A DNA stretch of 64,000 nucleotides from Bacteroides sp. GTDB lineage: Bacteria > Bacteroidota > Bacteroidia > Bacteroidales > Bacteroidaceae. The stretch is from assembly GCA_019416685.1 (NCBI GenBank), contig DXWV01000055.1:131340-195339 (forward strand), in the 5' to 3' direction. How positions within the stretch are numbered: position 1 is the stretch's first letter; every line of letters begins with the position of its first letter. Positions 53,371-61,001 of this stretch are shown here, one piece after another. The notes under the pieces were generated by a model. The model was not told the DNA's origin, searched no databases, and saw only the letters and a list, made by a program, of their open reading frames with translations. The position numbers and the translations under genes are program-made.

Positions 53371-53640
53371 ATGAAAATAGAAATGTTTTTTCGATTAACA
53401 CCGGAAGGAGAAGAACCAGGCAAATGGCAATATACCAGTGTAGAAGGACCGGTTCGTTTTAAGAAGTTCGCATGCAATTTAATCAATCAGCAAATGTGTG
53501 AACATTTACATAACTTCCTTTCTTCTGAAAGCTTTGAATACTTCGTTAAGAACGCAGAAGATGTTTCAGCGAAACAGATAATGGGAGTTGCAAAAATATC
53601 TGACGTTCCTCTAAAGGAATTTGAGGTAGATGTGCATTGA
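53371..53640 (+). CDS. Small phage protein, 89 aa, unknown
   Basis: An 89-residue acidic protein without signal or membrane segment (starts MKIEMFFRLTPEGEEPGKW). I do not recognise it. It is the only right-facing gene left of the repressor operon, transcribed from the promoter at 53146-53175 through the structured leader. Its last 95 bp overlap the end of the left-facing gene at 53546-53854, so the two are convergent. Both frames look protein-like, so the overlap is probably real. Confidence 0.6.
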   Translation: MKIEMFFRLTPEGEEPGKWQYTSVEGPVRFKKFACNLINQQMCEHLHNFLSSESFEYFVKNAEDVSAKQIMGVAKISDVPLKEFEVDVH

Positions 53641-53854
53641 CAGTTTTATCGTCTGCATAGTATTGAGTTAAGGTTACAGAATATTCTGTGCCTTGTTCGT
53701 GTTTTAGCTCCAGTTTAAGATGTATATTTGCATCAGGATATTTAAGCCTAATTTGCAAAAGCTTATTAGATAATTCTCTTTTCATGTCTACCAAGATAAC
53801 CTGGGCTTTTTTGGGTAGCTCCATCTCGTAAAAATTAGCTTCAAAGTAAATCAT
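53546..53854 (-). CDS. Phage protein of the repressor operon, 102 aa, unknown
   Basis: The 102-residue product (starts MIYFEANFYEMELPKKAQ) has no recognised domain; the first 70 residues alternate helix and strand with many charged residues. It is the third gene of the left-facing operon after the repressor, 31 bp after its upstream neighbour. A palindrome CAGAATATTCTG (53677-53688), identical to the core operator near the repressor, lies within the gene. It may take part in lysogeny or host interaction; function not shown. Confidence 0.6.
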   Translation of the reverse strand: MIYFEANFYEMELPKKAQVILVDMKRELSNKLLQIRLKYPDANIHLKLELKHEQGTEYSVTLTQYYADDKTVNAHLPQIPLEERQIFLQLPLSVSLKHLLRS

Positions 53855-53885
53855 AGTTGTTTTTTTGATTAAATAATTTATAATT

Positions 53886-54149
53886 TCATTTCAATGCTTC
53901 TTCCATCATCCTGAGGACATCTTCGTAAGATTCCCGCACGTATAAACATAAGCAGGGGAAGTCGCCTTGTATATATGTAGTTTTTTCTTTGACTTCCCAA
54001 TTTCCATCCTTATCTTTTTCACCCAATTCTGGATGGCTATCGAGTTCGCTATATCTATAGCGGAATCTTTCACTTACTTGAGTTATTGCACTAACCTTTA
54101 TGGTGCATCTCCGTTCTAAGCTATCAGTTAATTCTATAAATCCTTTCAT
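53886..54149 (-). CDS. Small phage protein, 87 aa, unknown
   Basis: An 87-residue protein with the plan of a short beta-rich domain (MKGFIELTD ... TIKVSAITQV ... TTYIQGDFPCLCLYVRESYEDV) ending in a helix. Proteins of this size and strand pattern, with a closing (Y/V)(V/L)RESYEEV motif, are common as unnamed genes in Bacteroidetes phages. It is the second gene of the left-facing operon (34 bp after the repressor). Confidence 0.6.
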   Translation of the reverse strand: MKGFIELTDSLERRCTIKVSAITQVSERFRYRYSELDSHPELGEKDKDGNWEVKEKTTYIQGDFPCLCLYVRESYEDVLRMMEEALK

Positions 54150-54183
54150 TGTATATTGTTGACAAGTTTAATAAGCAGCACGA

Positions 54184-54741
54184 TTATACTTTCCCAGCCG
54201 ACGATCTCTTTGAATCGGATGGCGGCTTCGCAGGCATGAAGTCTTCGCCATAGCCGCTCGATGATTCCGAGGTAAAAGCTTCGGCGACTTTATCTATCAT
54301 TGAATGAGAATCAGACTCTTTGTTCTGAGATTCTAATTGACGGATACGTTCTTCTAAGCAACCTATTTGTTTTAATAAAACTTTGTTCTCTTCGTCCTTC
54401 TCTTTATATAACTGCTTATATATAGACTCCTCGGTAGGAGATACAGGCGGAGCATCCGGATCATGTGCTAAATTGCTTTCTTCTGATCTATCACGAAGCA
54501 TGGAACCTTCACCAGATAGTAGCCACTTTAAATCTATTATATCAGAATATTCTGATACCGAGAAGCGTCGGAAGAAATCATAGCTTGGTGCGGACTTCAT
54601 ATTCATAACATCATAAACTGTCTGGGCACGCTCATATCCAAGTTTTACAGCGAAACCATTGCGTGTGTCACCTGTATATTGCAGGATTTCTGCTATTCTT
54701 GCAGAAATTTCTGCATTTTTATTTTCTTTTTCTTTGTTCAT
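54184..54741 (-). CDS. Phage repressor (HTH, C-terminal coiled coil)
   Basis: I start at the ATG at 54741 (MNKEKENKNAEISARIAEIL), since the longer frame to 54792 would begin inside the -7 box of its promoter. The N-terminal 70 residues form a Cro/CI-like HTH (YTGDTRNGFAVKLGYERAQTVYDVMN, ending LKWLLSGEGSM), the typical layout of Bacteroidetes phage repressors. A coiled coil follows (about 100-145, YKEKDEENKVLLKQIGCLEERIRQLESQ as heptads) for oligomerisation. No peptidase domain is present, so induction would not be by LexA-type self-cleavage. It controls the divergent early promoter through the palindromic operator at 54744-54755. Confidence 0.85.
   Translation of the reverse strand: MNKEKENKNAEISARIAEILQYTGDTRNGFAVKLGYERAQTVYDVMNMKSAPSYDFFRRFSVSEYSDIIDLKWLLSGEGSMLRDRSEESNLAHDPDAPPVSPTEESIYKQLYKEKDEENKVLLKQIGCLEERIRQLESQNKESDSHSMIDKVAEAFTSESSSGYGEDFMPAKPPSDSKRSSAGKV
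54543..54554. promoter_or_regulatory. CAGAATATTCTG operator copy inside the repressor gene
   Basis: Perfect palindrome, part of a longer 16-bp palindrome ATCAGAATATTCTGAT at 54541-54556. Third copy at 53677-53688 (ACAGAATATTCTGT 53676-53689). Confidence 0.6.
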
Positions 54742-54797
54742 ATCAGAATATTCTGTAAGTTTGCAACGTGATATTCGTTTGCAAGCGTCCAAAGGTA
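54733..54797. promoter_or_regulatory. Overlapping early and repressor promoters with central operator
   Basis: On the + strand TTTG (54733-54736), 19 bp, TAAGTTTG (54756-54763) is a near-perfect early promoter whose spacer contains the palindrome CAGAATATTCTG (54744-54755), so a bound repressor would block it. On the - strand TACCTTTG (54797-54790) is the -7 box for the repressor operon, with start near 54783; the same operator then lies between its start site and the ATG, allowing autoregulation. The two promoters point at each other over about 20 bp. Confidence 0.78.
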
Positions 54798-54824
54798 AGG
54801 ATTAAACTCTAAATAATAATAAGT

Positions 54825-55352
54825 ATGGAAAAAGTTTTAGAACATGTTTCGGATAACCTATCAGTAGAAATTATGCCGGATGAGAAGTTTGAGTTCTTGA
54901 TGAGTACTAATGAAGCAGCTAAAGGCTTCGGAGTTTCAGGTAACACTATAAGACGCCATAAGATGGAATATATTGATGAACTGATTGAAGGAAAGCATTT
55001 CATTACGAGCGTTCAAAAAATGAACGCTGGGTGTAAATCAGGAGGTTATCTACAGAATAAGCAGGTTCTCTGGACCAAACGCGGCATCGTCCGCCTCGGC
55101 TTCTTCATCAAGAGCGAACGTGCGAAGTTATTCCGTGACTGGGCCGAGGACTTGGTAGTGACTAAAATTGATGAAGCCTATCAGGTTCAAGCACAAGTGC
55201 AACAACTTTCCCTTTTCCCCGAACCGGCAAAGCGTAACCATAACAGACTGACGAAAGAACGACTAATAGACATTCTTGCTGACGTTGCAAAAATCGAGGA
55301 CAAGGATATCCGCTTGTCTCTAATTGATAAACTTACAAATATTAAAGCGTAA
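54825..55352 (+). CDS. Phage regulatory protein, antirepressor-like
   Basis: First gene of the right-facing early operon. The 175-residue protein contains an N-terminal HTH-like segment (EAAKGFGVSGNTIRRHKMEY), then a conserved block VLWTKRGIVRLGFFIKSERAKLFRDWAEDL that is typical of phage BRO-N/antirepressor-like proteins (ending W-x-xxL), and a C-terminal helical tail (KRNHNRLTKERLIDILADVAKI). Such proteins counter or modulate the repressor or start lytic growth. The exact role is inferred. Confidence 0.75.
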   Translation: MEKVLEHVSDNLSVEIMPDEKFEFLMSTNEAAKGFGVSGNTIRRHKMEYIDELIEGKHFITSVQKMNAGCKSGGYLQNKQVLWTKRGIVRLGFFIKSERAKLFRDWAEDLVVTKIDEAYQVQAQVQQLSLFPEPAKRNHNRLTKERLIDILADVAKIEDKDIRLSLIDKLTNIKA

Positions 55353-55355
55353 CTT

Positions 55356-55625
55356 ATGCAAAAGATTGACTGGGAATCAGCCCAAAAGAAAAACGAAGCT
55401 TATGCCTATCTGGCAAAAGTGTTTAAAGTGAAGAAGCCGGCAGTCAGCCTTGCCATGAGCTTTAAACGCAATAGCTTGAAAGCTGCCCAAATGAGAGACG
55501 TGGCAGTTCGTGAGCTTGGCGGGAAGTACTTAACCGACAAGGATGTTGAAATCAAGCCTACCAAAGTGCTGGATGCTCATGGGAATGTGAAGGCGGTGAT
55601 TATAGAGCCGAAAGTAACACTCTAA
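55356..55625 (+). CDS. Small HTH protein (Ner/Cro-like position)
   Basis: An 89-residue protein 3 bp after the antirepressor-like gene. Residues about 12-50 (KNEAYAYLAKVFKVKKPAVSLAMSFKRNS as pattern) look like a helix-turn-helix, followed by a basic helix and a strand-rich tail ending VIIEPKVTL. Mu places the small DNA-binding protein Ner at the same spot; the similarity is by position and size only. Confidence 0.65.
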   Translation: MQKIDWESAQKKNEAYAYLAKVFKVKKPAVSLAMSFKRNSLKAAQMRDVAVRELGGKYLTDKDVEIKPTKVLDAHGNVKAVIIEPKVTL

Positions 55626-55717
55626 TATATTTGAACATGCAGCCAAATAACGAACTAAATAAAGTGTCCACTGGAGACGTTTTGCGAATAGCAACGCTTA
55701 TCATGCAATTCGTCATA

Positions 55718-56104
55718 TTATGTATTCTTATATGCAAATACAACTGTAAGAATCAGTGTGATAAGTGTCAGTATCAAGATAGCCCAATTTTGCAAGATAC
55801 TTGTTCTGCTTCTTCTGGACGACAACCGTGCTTCTGTCCTACTTTCCAGATAGGCGATAGCGTTGAGACGAAGCTTAACACGAAATTGCGCATTAAAGAC
55901 AGGGTCCGTCAATGACCGGTCCATTTCAATATAACCTTGATGATAAGCGTCCCACATCAGTTGATGAAGATTCCCCGTACCAGGCTCCGAGCTGCAATGA
56001 ATTGGGATTAGTTGGATATCAGCTCCATGCTTTTGGAGTTCACACAAAAACTCCGGCAGGGTGTGAATGTCCTTGGGAAATCCCGATTGAGTAAGATTAG
56101 ACAT
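55718..56104 (-). CDS. Tail-anchored membrane protein in opposite orientation to the early operon (possible moron)
   Basis: The 128-residue protein has a soluble N-terminal part (starts MSNLTQSGFPKDIHTLPEFL) and one C-terminal transmembrane helix (NWAILILTLITLILTVVFAY), so it is likely tail-anchored with its bulk in the cytoplasm. It faces against the surrounding early genes and has its own -7 box TACCTTTG on the - strand (56136-56129), 25 bp before the ATG, identical to that of the repressor operon. Own promoter and reversed orientation are typical of genes expressed in the lysogen, such as exclusion or host-benefit genes. No family is recognised. Confidence 0.65.
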   Translation of the reverse strand: MSNLTQSGFPKDIHTLPEFLCELQKHGADIQLIPIHCSSEPGTGNLHQLMWDAYHQGYIEMDRSLTDPVFNAQFRVKLRLNAIAYLESRTEARLSSRRSRTSILQNWAILILTLITLILTVVFAYKNT

Positions 56105-56128
56105 AATTAAATATTTTGGTTTCAGCTA

Positions 56129-56136
56129 CAAAGGTA
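56129..56136 (-). promoter_or_regulatory. -7 box of the tail-anchored protein gene
   Basis: TACCTTTG on the - strand, exact TAnnTTTG; -33 region not recognisable. Start site near 56122 gives a leader under 20 nt. Confidence 0.5.
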
Positions 56137-56208
56137 GCAAAACTCTTCCGGTTCGGGAGAATAGGAAGAGACTTTTTAAAGCGAAGTTAAACAGTAAATT
56201 GATAAGAT

Positions 56209-56382
56209 ATGAAAACGATCAGAATGATTCAGAATGTAATGATAGGCGTCGGCATAGTGACTGCTATCGCTTTGGTAGATGGATTGGAGGTTTCGGCCAC
56301 CAATAAGTGGGCAGCTTTTGTTATTGCCGCATTAGCCATGCTGACTGTCATTGAACGTGAGATCAGAACAGGAAACAAGTAA
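56209..56382 (+). CDS. Small membrane protein (57 aa)
   Basis: A 57-codon frame (MKTIRMIQNVMIGVGIVTAI ... NKWAAFVIAALAMLTVIERE) encodes two hydrophobic segments (about residues 10-24 and 34-48) joined by a short polar turn, a two-helix membrane hairpin. It lies between the reversed tail-anchored gene and the transposase gene. Function unknown; a phage exclusion or lysis-related role would be guesswork. Confidence 0.5.
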   Translation: MKTIRMIQNVMIGVGIVTAIALVDGLEVSATNKWAAFVIAALAMLTVIEREIRTGNK

Positions 56383-56485
56383 AAGGATTGCAAGCTAAGA
56401 GCTTCCCTGTTTTCAGGATAACATACCGGTTCTTAACCCAAATTTGTCATAGTATTATTTAAGTGGTGTTAGACGTGGGTTTTCA

Positions 56486-56572
56486 ATGGGAACAGGTAGA
56501 AAGATGGGAAGTAGCTACAACTCCGGGGCGGTGCCGGGGCTTGCTCTAATAGAATTACGGGTACTAAATTGA
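56486..56572 (+). CDS. Short ORF (28 aa) abutting the transposase start
   Basis: MGTGRKMGSSYNSGAVPGLA and eight more residues, ending in TGA whose last base is directly followed by the ATG of the transposase. It may be translated as a leader coupling transposase translation, or may be chance. It includes a CCGGGGC-GGTG-CCGGGGC repeat (about 56523-56540). Confidence 0.25.
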   Translation: MGTGRKMGSSYNSGAVPGLALIELRVLN

Positions 56573-58747
56573 ATGATTATGCCTCATTTTAATAAAGATA
56601 ACATATTAGTAGTCACGAAGGATGAAGTGCTGGCTGCACGTGATGAAAACGGGATGCCGTTCTTCACTGGCTGGGTACACCTTAGGACAACTATCTACCG
56701 TTATAAAGACAAAACCTGTGGCATCAAGTGTGCAAATCGCGGTGGCGGTAGAGGCACAGTGCTGCAACTCATCTTCGACAGCCTTCCGGCCGAGATGCGG
56801 GACGCCATCGGCGACCCTCGCAAGGGCGAACACCCGCTTGTGCCGTTCTTCCGCGTCAATCAGGATGCCGTAGACTACTTCAACCGCTACCGTTCACGCC
56901 TGGGCGAACTGGAAGATGAAAAGAAACAGAAATACATCACTAATGCCAGCTTGCTTAGTGCCGCCACCGACCTGATGGACGCAAGGCGCGTAATGTGGCA
57001 AAGCATGGGAAAGTACACCACTCGCGGATTGGAATCATCCGTTTGCGACGACCTTCTTTCCTTCCGTCCCGTACTTAAGAAGAAATTCCAACGTGAATAT
57101 ACCCTGCCCGAAAATCCAATACGCCTGCGTGAAAGGCTTCATGCCTATTCCGGCCTTGAAGGCGATAGCCGCTATGAATACCTAATCAATGGAAACATGG
57201 GCAACAATTGCGCATCCGTCAAGACACAGAAGCAGATGGACCTGTTGGAAAGTATGTTCATAAGCCAGAAGCACAAGCCTACGCCCACCGAAGTGGCACG
57301 GCAGTATGACGGCTTCCTCGACGGATACGTGGAAATCATCAACACGGAGACGGGCGAAGTGTACGACCCGAAGGAATACGGGAAGCTCAGCATGCGCACC
57401 ATCACCACCTATCTGGATAGCTGGCACAGCAAAATCGCGACATACAGCAAGCGGGCGGGCAACCGTCAGAAGTTTATCGGCGAGTTCATTCCCGGCGCAT
57501 CGCTCCTAATGCCCGAATATGCCGGAAGCATCATCTCCGTGGACGACCGCAACCCTCCTTTCTGGTATGCGAAGAACAAGCGTATGTGGTTCTACTGCGC
57601 CTACGATGTAGGCGCGCACGTGTTCACCGCATGGGTCTACGGAAAGACGAAAGAAGGCATCATTCTCGACTTCTACCGTGAGATTCTTCGCAACTACACC
57701 GAATGGGGCATCCCGCTTCCCGCCGAGATAGAGTGCGAAAGCTCGTTGAACAGCACTTTCCGCAACACCATGCTAGCCGATGGCGGCATGTTCCGATACG
57801 TCCGCATGGAAGCTAACAAAGCGCGGGGAAAGTACATAGAACGCGTATGGGGCAAGGTTCGCTACGAGTTGGAGAAAGAACGCGAAGGCTGGCTGGCGCG
57901 TCCGAACGCCCTTCGCGAGAGCAACCAGAAGAGCGATGAGGAACTGCCCATCATCCCTTATGATGAACTTGCTTACCAATGCCTGACGGACATCCAGAAC
58001 TTGAACAACAGACCTCACCCCGACCAAAAGCGATTTCCAGGAATGACGTGCTGGGAAGTCTTCTTGGAACATCAGAATCCGGAACTGAAAAAAGACATCA
58101 ACTGGAAGATGATACTCCCTTATATCGGATATAAGACGGAAACAAGCTGCAAGGCGGGCACCATCAAGCTGAACCGGAAAGAGTTCTTCTTAGGACTGGA
58201 TGGAAATATCAGCCGGGGCGAGGAACTGATCTCCCTGCTGGAACTGGCGGAAGGCCGTGACCTTGACGTCTACTGGCTCGACAATCATGACGGCGAGGTG
58301 ATAAAGGCGCTGGTATACTTGCGAGGCGGAGAACGCATCGTTTGCGAAGCCATCCTCAAGCCTAAATTCCACCGCGCGAAAATTGAGCAAACCGCGCGGG
58401 ACCGCGCGAATATGGGAATCGTGATGGCTTACATCAACACGTTCAACGGATTCATCAGCCGCCGCAAAGCGGAAATCGACAAGGTGATGGTGATTGACCA
58501 TCGCACCGTGACGCTGAATAATAAGTTTGTCATCCGTGGCATCGACTCCAAGCATTCTGATGCGGATCGTAACGATACGGAAGAGGTCGAAGTGCTTTCC
58601 GACGAACCGATAGAAGTTCAGGCGGCCGTCGACCGGAAGACACCGGAAGTTTTGAACGACGTTCCAACGCCGATTGAAAGCGTTTCGAACTCCCTTTTAA
58701 TTGATACCAAATCAAAGCGTTCACTCTTGAGCCAATTTGTAGGATAA
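56573..58747 (+). CDS. Mu-type DDE transposase (MuA-like)
   Basis: The 724-residue protein is the phage transposase for integration and replicative transposition. N-terminal domains of about 300 residues bind the ends. The RNase-H-fold core contains Asp324 (SVDDRNPPFWY), then AEIECESS with Glu387/Glu389 about where the second catalytic Asp is expected, and Glu423 in KYIERVWGK; the last spacing of 34-36 fits a D-D-35-E core, but the second residue is Glu instead of Asp. Later domains include the beta-barrel (KAGTIKLNRKEFFLGLDG) and a C-terminal tail ending SKRSLLSQFVG, probably for contact with the MuB-like ATPase encoded next. The gene is GC-richer than the early genes. Start could be Met1 or Met3. 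Confidence 0.9.
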   Translation: MIMPHFNKDNILVVTKDEVLAARDENGMPFFTGWVHLRTTIYRYKDKTCGIKCANRGGGRGTVLQLIFDSLPAEMRDAIGDPRKGEHPLVPFFRVNQDAVDYFNRYRSRLGELEDEKKQKYITNASLLSAATDLMDARRVMWQSMGKYTTRGLESSVCDDLLSFRPVLKKKFQREYTLPENPIRLRERLHAYSGLEGDSRYEYLINGNMGNNCASVKTQKQMDLLESMFISQKHKPTPTEVARQYDGFLDGYVEIINTETGEVYDPKEYGKLSMRTITTYLDSWHSKIATYSKRAGNRQKFIGEFIPGASLLMPEYAGSIISVDDRNPPFWYAKNKRMWFYCAYDVGAHVFTAWVYGKTKEGIILDFYREILRNYTEWGIPLPAEIECESSLNSTFRNTMLADGGMFRYVRMEANKARGKYIERVWGKVRYELEKEREGWLARPNALRESNQKSDEELPIIPYDELAYQCLTDIQNLNNRPHPDQKRFPGMTCWEVFLEHQNPELKKDINWKMILPYIGYKTETSCKAGTIKLNRKEFFLGLDGNISRGEELISLLELAEGRDLDVYWLDNHDGEVIKALVYLRGGERIVCEAILKPKFHRAKIEQTARDRANMGIVMAYINTFNGFISRRKAEIDKVMVIDHRTVTLNNKFVIRGIDSKHSDADRNDTEEVEVLSDEPIEVQAAVDRKTPEVLNDVPTPIESVSNSLLIDTKSKRSLLSQFVG

Positions 58748-58767
58748 ACTAAAAACACTATAACGAT

Positions 58768-59664
58768 ATGATTGAAATTAGTCAGAAATTGATAGAAAAA
58801 TGCGTAGTCGCGTTGAAGGAAGCCGCCGGAAACTATGGCGGAACCGCCACACAGTTCGCCCGCAAGTTCGGGATGAGCGCGTCCGTGTGGAGTGAAATCA
58901 AGAACGGCCGTACGGAAAACAAGCTCAGCGCGCAGAAATGGCTGAACATAGCCGCCATGCTGGGCGTGAAGGAATCGGACCGCAACTGGCGGATGGCGCG
59001 CACGGAAGTGTTCGACGCCATTGACGAAGGCGTGAGGGCCTGCAAGGAGTTTGGCTGGGGAATGATATTCGTGGATAAATGCGCCATCGGTAAGACATAC
59101 AGCGCGAAATATCTGGCCAAGACGTTGAAGAACTGCTTCTACGTGGACGGTTCGCAGTGCAAGACGAAGATTCTCTTCACGCGCACACTGGCGCAGACCA
59201 TCGGCGTAGACGCTTCCGGACGCTATCAGGACGTGAAGCTCCGTGTAAAGAACGCCTTGAACGTGCTCGAAAAGCCGATTGTCATCGTTGACGAAGCCGG
59301 AGACTTGGAGTACAACGCCTTCCTCGACCTAAAGGAATTCTATAACGCGACGGAAGGCGCCTGCGGCTGGTACATGATGGGCGCGAACGGGCTTCGCAAG
59401 AAGATCACCGACGGAATCAGCCGCGAAGCGGTGGGATTTGAGGAGATATTCTCCCGTTTCAGTGATTCGTACGCGCACGTAGTGCCATCCAACAAGGACG
59501 AACAGGTGGAATTCTACCGTCGCCTTCTGACGGATGTGCTTAGCGTCAACATGACGGACAAGACGAACCTGAACAAGCTGGTGGCGCAATGTCTGACCGT
59601 CAGCACAGGGAACAACATCACCGGACTTCGCCGTGCCGAAAAGATACTGATACTTAACTCTTAA
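58768..59664 (+). CDS. MuB-like AAA+ ATPase (target selection)
   Basis: The 298-residue protein has an N-terminal HTH (about 20-70: TATQFARKFGMSASVWSEIK), as in MuB, and an AAA+ ATPase. The Walker A region is VDKCAIGKT (residues 102-110), lacking the usual first glycines but with GKT intact; Walker B is PIVIVDEAGD (170-179, Asp175/Glu176). A C-terminal helical domain follows. MuB proteins bind target DNA, deliver it to the transposase and protect phage DNA from self-insertion. The gene starts 20 bp after the transposase. Confidence 0.88.
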   Translation: MIEISQKLIEKCVVALKEAAGNYGGTATQFARKFGMSASVWSEIKNGRTENKLSAQKWLNIAAMLGVKESDRNWRMARTEVFDAIDEGVRACKEFGWGMIFVDKCAIGKTYSAKYLAKTLKNCFYVDGSQCKTKILFTRTLAQTIGVDASGRYQDVKLRVKNALNVLEKPIVIVDEAGDLEYNAFLDLKEFYNATEGACGWYMMGANGLRKKITDGISREAVGFEEIFSRFSDSYAHVVPSNKDEQVEFYRRLLTDVLSVNMTDKTNLNKLVAQCLTVSTGNNITGLRRAEKILILNS

Positions 59665-59679
59665 CCCGAAAGCGTGATT

Positions 59680-60354
59680 ATGGCAAGAACACTATCCGTA
59701 AAGAACCTGTACAGTCAACGTTTCACCACGCTGGAGATGGACGGCGAGTACGAAGCGGCATTCGGTCATCCTTCCGATTGCGGCACCTGGCTGATCTATG
59801 GCAAGGAGAAAAACGGGAAAACTACCTTCGCCCTTCAATTGGCCAAATACCTGAGCGCCCGGAAAAAGACGCTCTACATCTCCGGCGAAGAAGGCGCCGA
59901 ACTGGAATTTACCCGCGCCTGTCTTCGCGCGGGCATCGACGAGACGGACATCAATCTTCATTTCATCGAATACGAGCCGCTGAAAGAATTGAAGGAACGG
60001 TTGAAGAAACGCAAGTCAGAGAAAATCATCTTCATCGACAACATCACCATCTATAATGATGAACTGAAAGGAGGCGAACTCCGCGCCTTGCAGCGTGAAT
60101 TTCCGTCGAAGCTTTTCGTATTCATCGCGCACGAGGATGATTCGGGAGGCACACCCGCCACCAGTTCCGGAAAGCTATGCCGACGACTGGCAAAGGTTAT
60201 CTGTCATGTGGAAGGACTGACGGCTATCGTCAGCGGGCGTTGTCCCGGTGGGCAACTGATAATCAATGAGGCGAAAGCAGCCGTGTATTATGGAAATGAA
60301 ATCAATCAAAATCAATACAGCAATGAACCGGAACAGTGTAAAGAAACCGATTAG
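59680..60354 (+). CDS. Second P-loop ATPase, RecA/RadA-like
   Basis: I use the ATG at 59680 (MARTLSVKN) rather than the GTG at 59674. The protein has Walker A GKEKNGKTT (residues 41-49), a strand ending KIIFIDN as Walker B (about 113-119) and FIAHEDDSGG after it, the order of RecA/RadA/DnaB-type single-domain ATPases. No second domain is present. It follows the MuB-like gene by 15 bp. Bacteroidetes transposable phages may use it in DNA replication or repair steps that Mu leaves to the host; that is inference. A 3' overlap with the next frame is present. Confidence 0.8.
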   Translation: MARTLSVKNLYSQRFTTLEMDGEYEAAFGHPSDCGTWLIYGKEKNGKTTFALQLAKYLSARKKTLYISGEEGAELEFTRACLRAGIDETDINLHFIEYEPLKELKERLKKRKSEKIIFIDNITIYNDELKGGELRALQREFPSKLFVFIAHEDDSGGTPATSSGKLCRRLAKVICHVEGLTAIVSGRCPGGQLIINEAKAAVYYGNEINQNQYSNEPEQCKETD

Positions 60355-60751
60355 CCCGCGCATGATAGGCCATCTGCACGGACTCTACCGCAGCCACGGG
60401 CTGAATGAAGAGACACGCCGCAGCATGATCCGCGACCTGACCGACGGCCGTACGGACAGCACGCGAGACCTGACTTATAGCGAGGCGCAATACCTTGCCG
60501 GATACATCAACGGGGCTGCCAAAGAAAACCGAGACCTCTCCATCGGCGAGCGTGCCATCAAGCGACAGCGCTCCGGAGTGCTGAAACGCTTGCAACTGCT
60601 GGGCATTGACACCACTTGCTGGGATAGCGTAAACGCTTACCTCCGCAATCCCCGCATCGCCGGAAAAGCTCTCTACGAGCTCGACGGAGACGAACTGCTG
60701 AAACTGGTACCCAAACTGGAGGCAATCCTTAAAAAACAAGAAAATGAGTAA
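60323..60751 (+). CDS. Phage early protein, GemA/gp16-like
   Basis: I start at the ATG at 60323 (MNRNSVKKPISPRMIGHLHG), overlapping the previous stop by 32 bp; a longer frame begins at 60266. The segment IGHLHGLYRSHGLNEETRRSMIRDLTDGRTDSTRDLTYSEAQYL (a pattern of about 45 residues) resembles the GemA/DUF1018 regulators of Mu-like phages, which also lie between the transposition genes and the late genes. The C-terminal half is basic and helical. Assignment is by pattern and gene order only. Confidence 0.6.
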   Translation: MNRNSVKKPISPRMIGHLHGLYRSHGLNEETRRSMIRDLTDGRTDSTRDLTYSEAQYLAGYINGAAKENRDLSIGERAIKRQRSGVLKRLQLLGIDTTCWDSVNAYLRNPRIAGKALYELDGDELLKLVPKLEAILKKQENE

Positions 60752-60983
60752 ACGGATAGAAGATGAAAGCGTAGAACAGCACCGGATCAACCGGATCAAT
60801 GAGCTCCTCGACCGACTGGATCGTATTCCCGGAGAACTGGATGTCATCAACGAAAAACTGATGGGCGGGCGTATGACACGCGAAGAGTTTCTGCGATTGA
60901 CAGACCGCCGTCGGGCACTCTACATTGAGCAGGAAAACAAAGAACAGGAATTGAAACAAGTGTATAAAATCAAGAATAAGTAA
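60744..60983 (+). CDS. Small coiled-coil phage protein (79 aa)
   Basis: A 79-residue, highly charged protein predicted to be almost entirely helical (RINRINELLDRLDRIPGELD, ending QELKQVYKIKNK), likely a short coiled coil. Starts 8 bp before the end of the GemA-like gene, so translation is coupled. Unknown function. Confidence 0.65.
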   Translation: MSKRIEDESVEQHRINRINELLDRLDRIPGELDVINEKLMGGRMTREEFLRLTDRRRALYIEQENKEQELKQVYKIKNK

Positions 60984-61001
60984 CATTAAAAACAGAATTG
61001 T

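Noticed and set aside
55631..55915. 94-codon + strand frame after the small HTH gene
   Set aside because: It overlaps the - strand tail-anchored gene, has an unusual Cys-rich composition after its hydrophobic stretch, and the opposite frame has a better promoter and protein-like sequence. It may still be real but is not supported.
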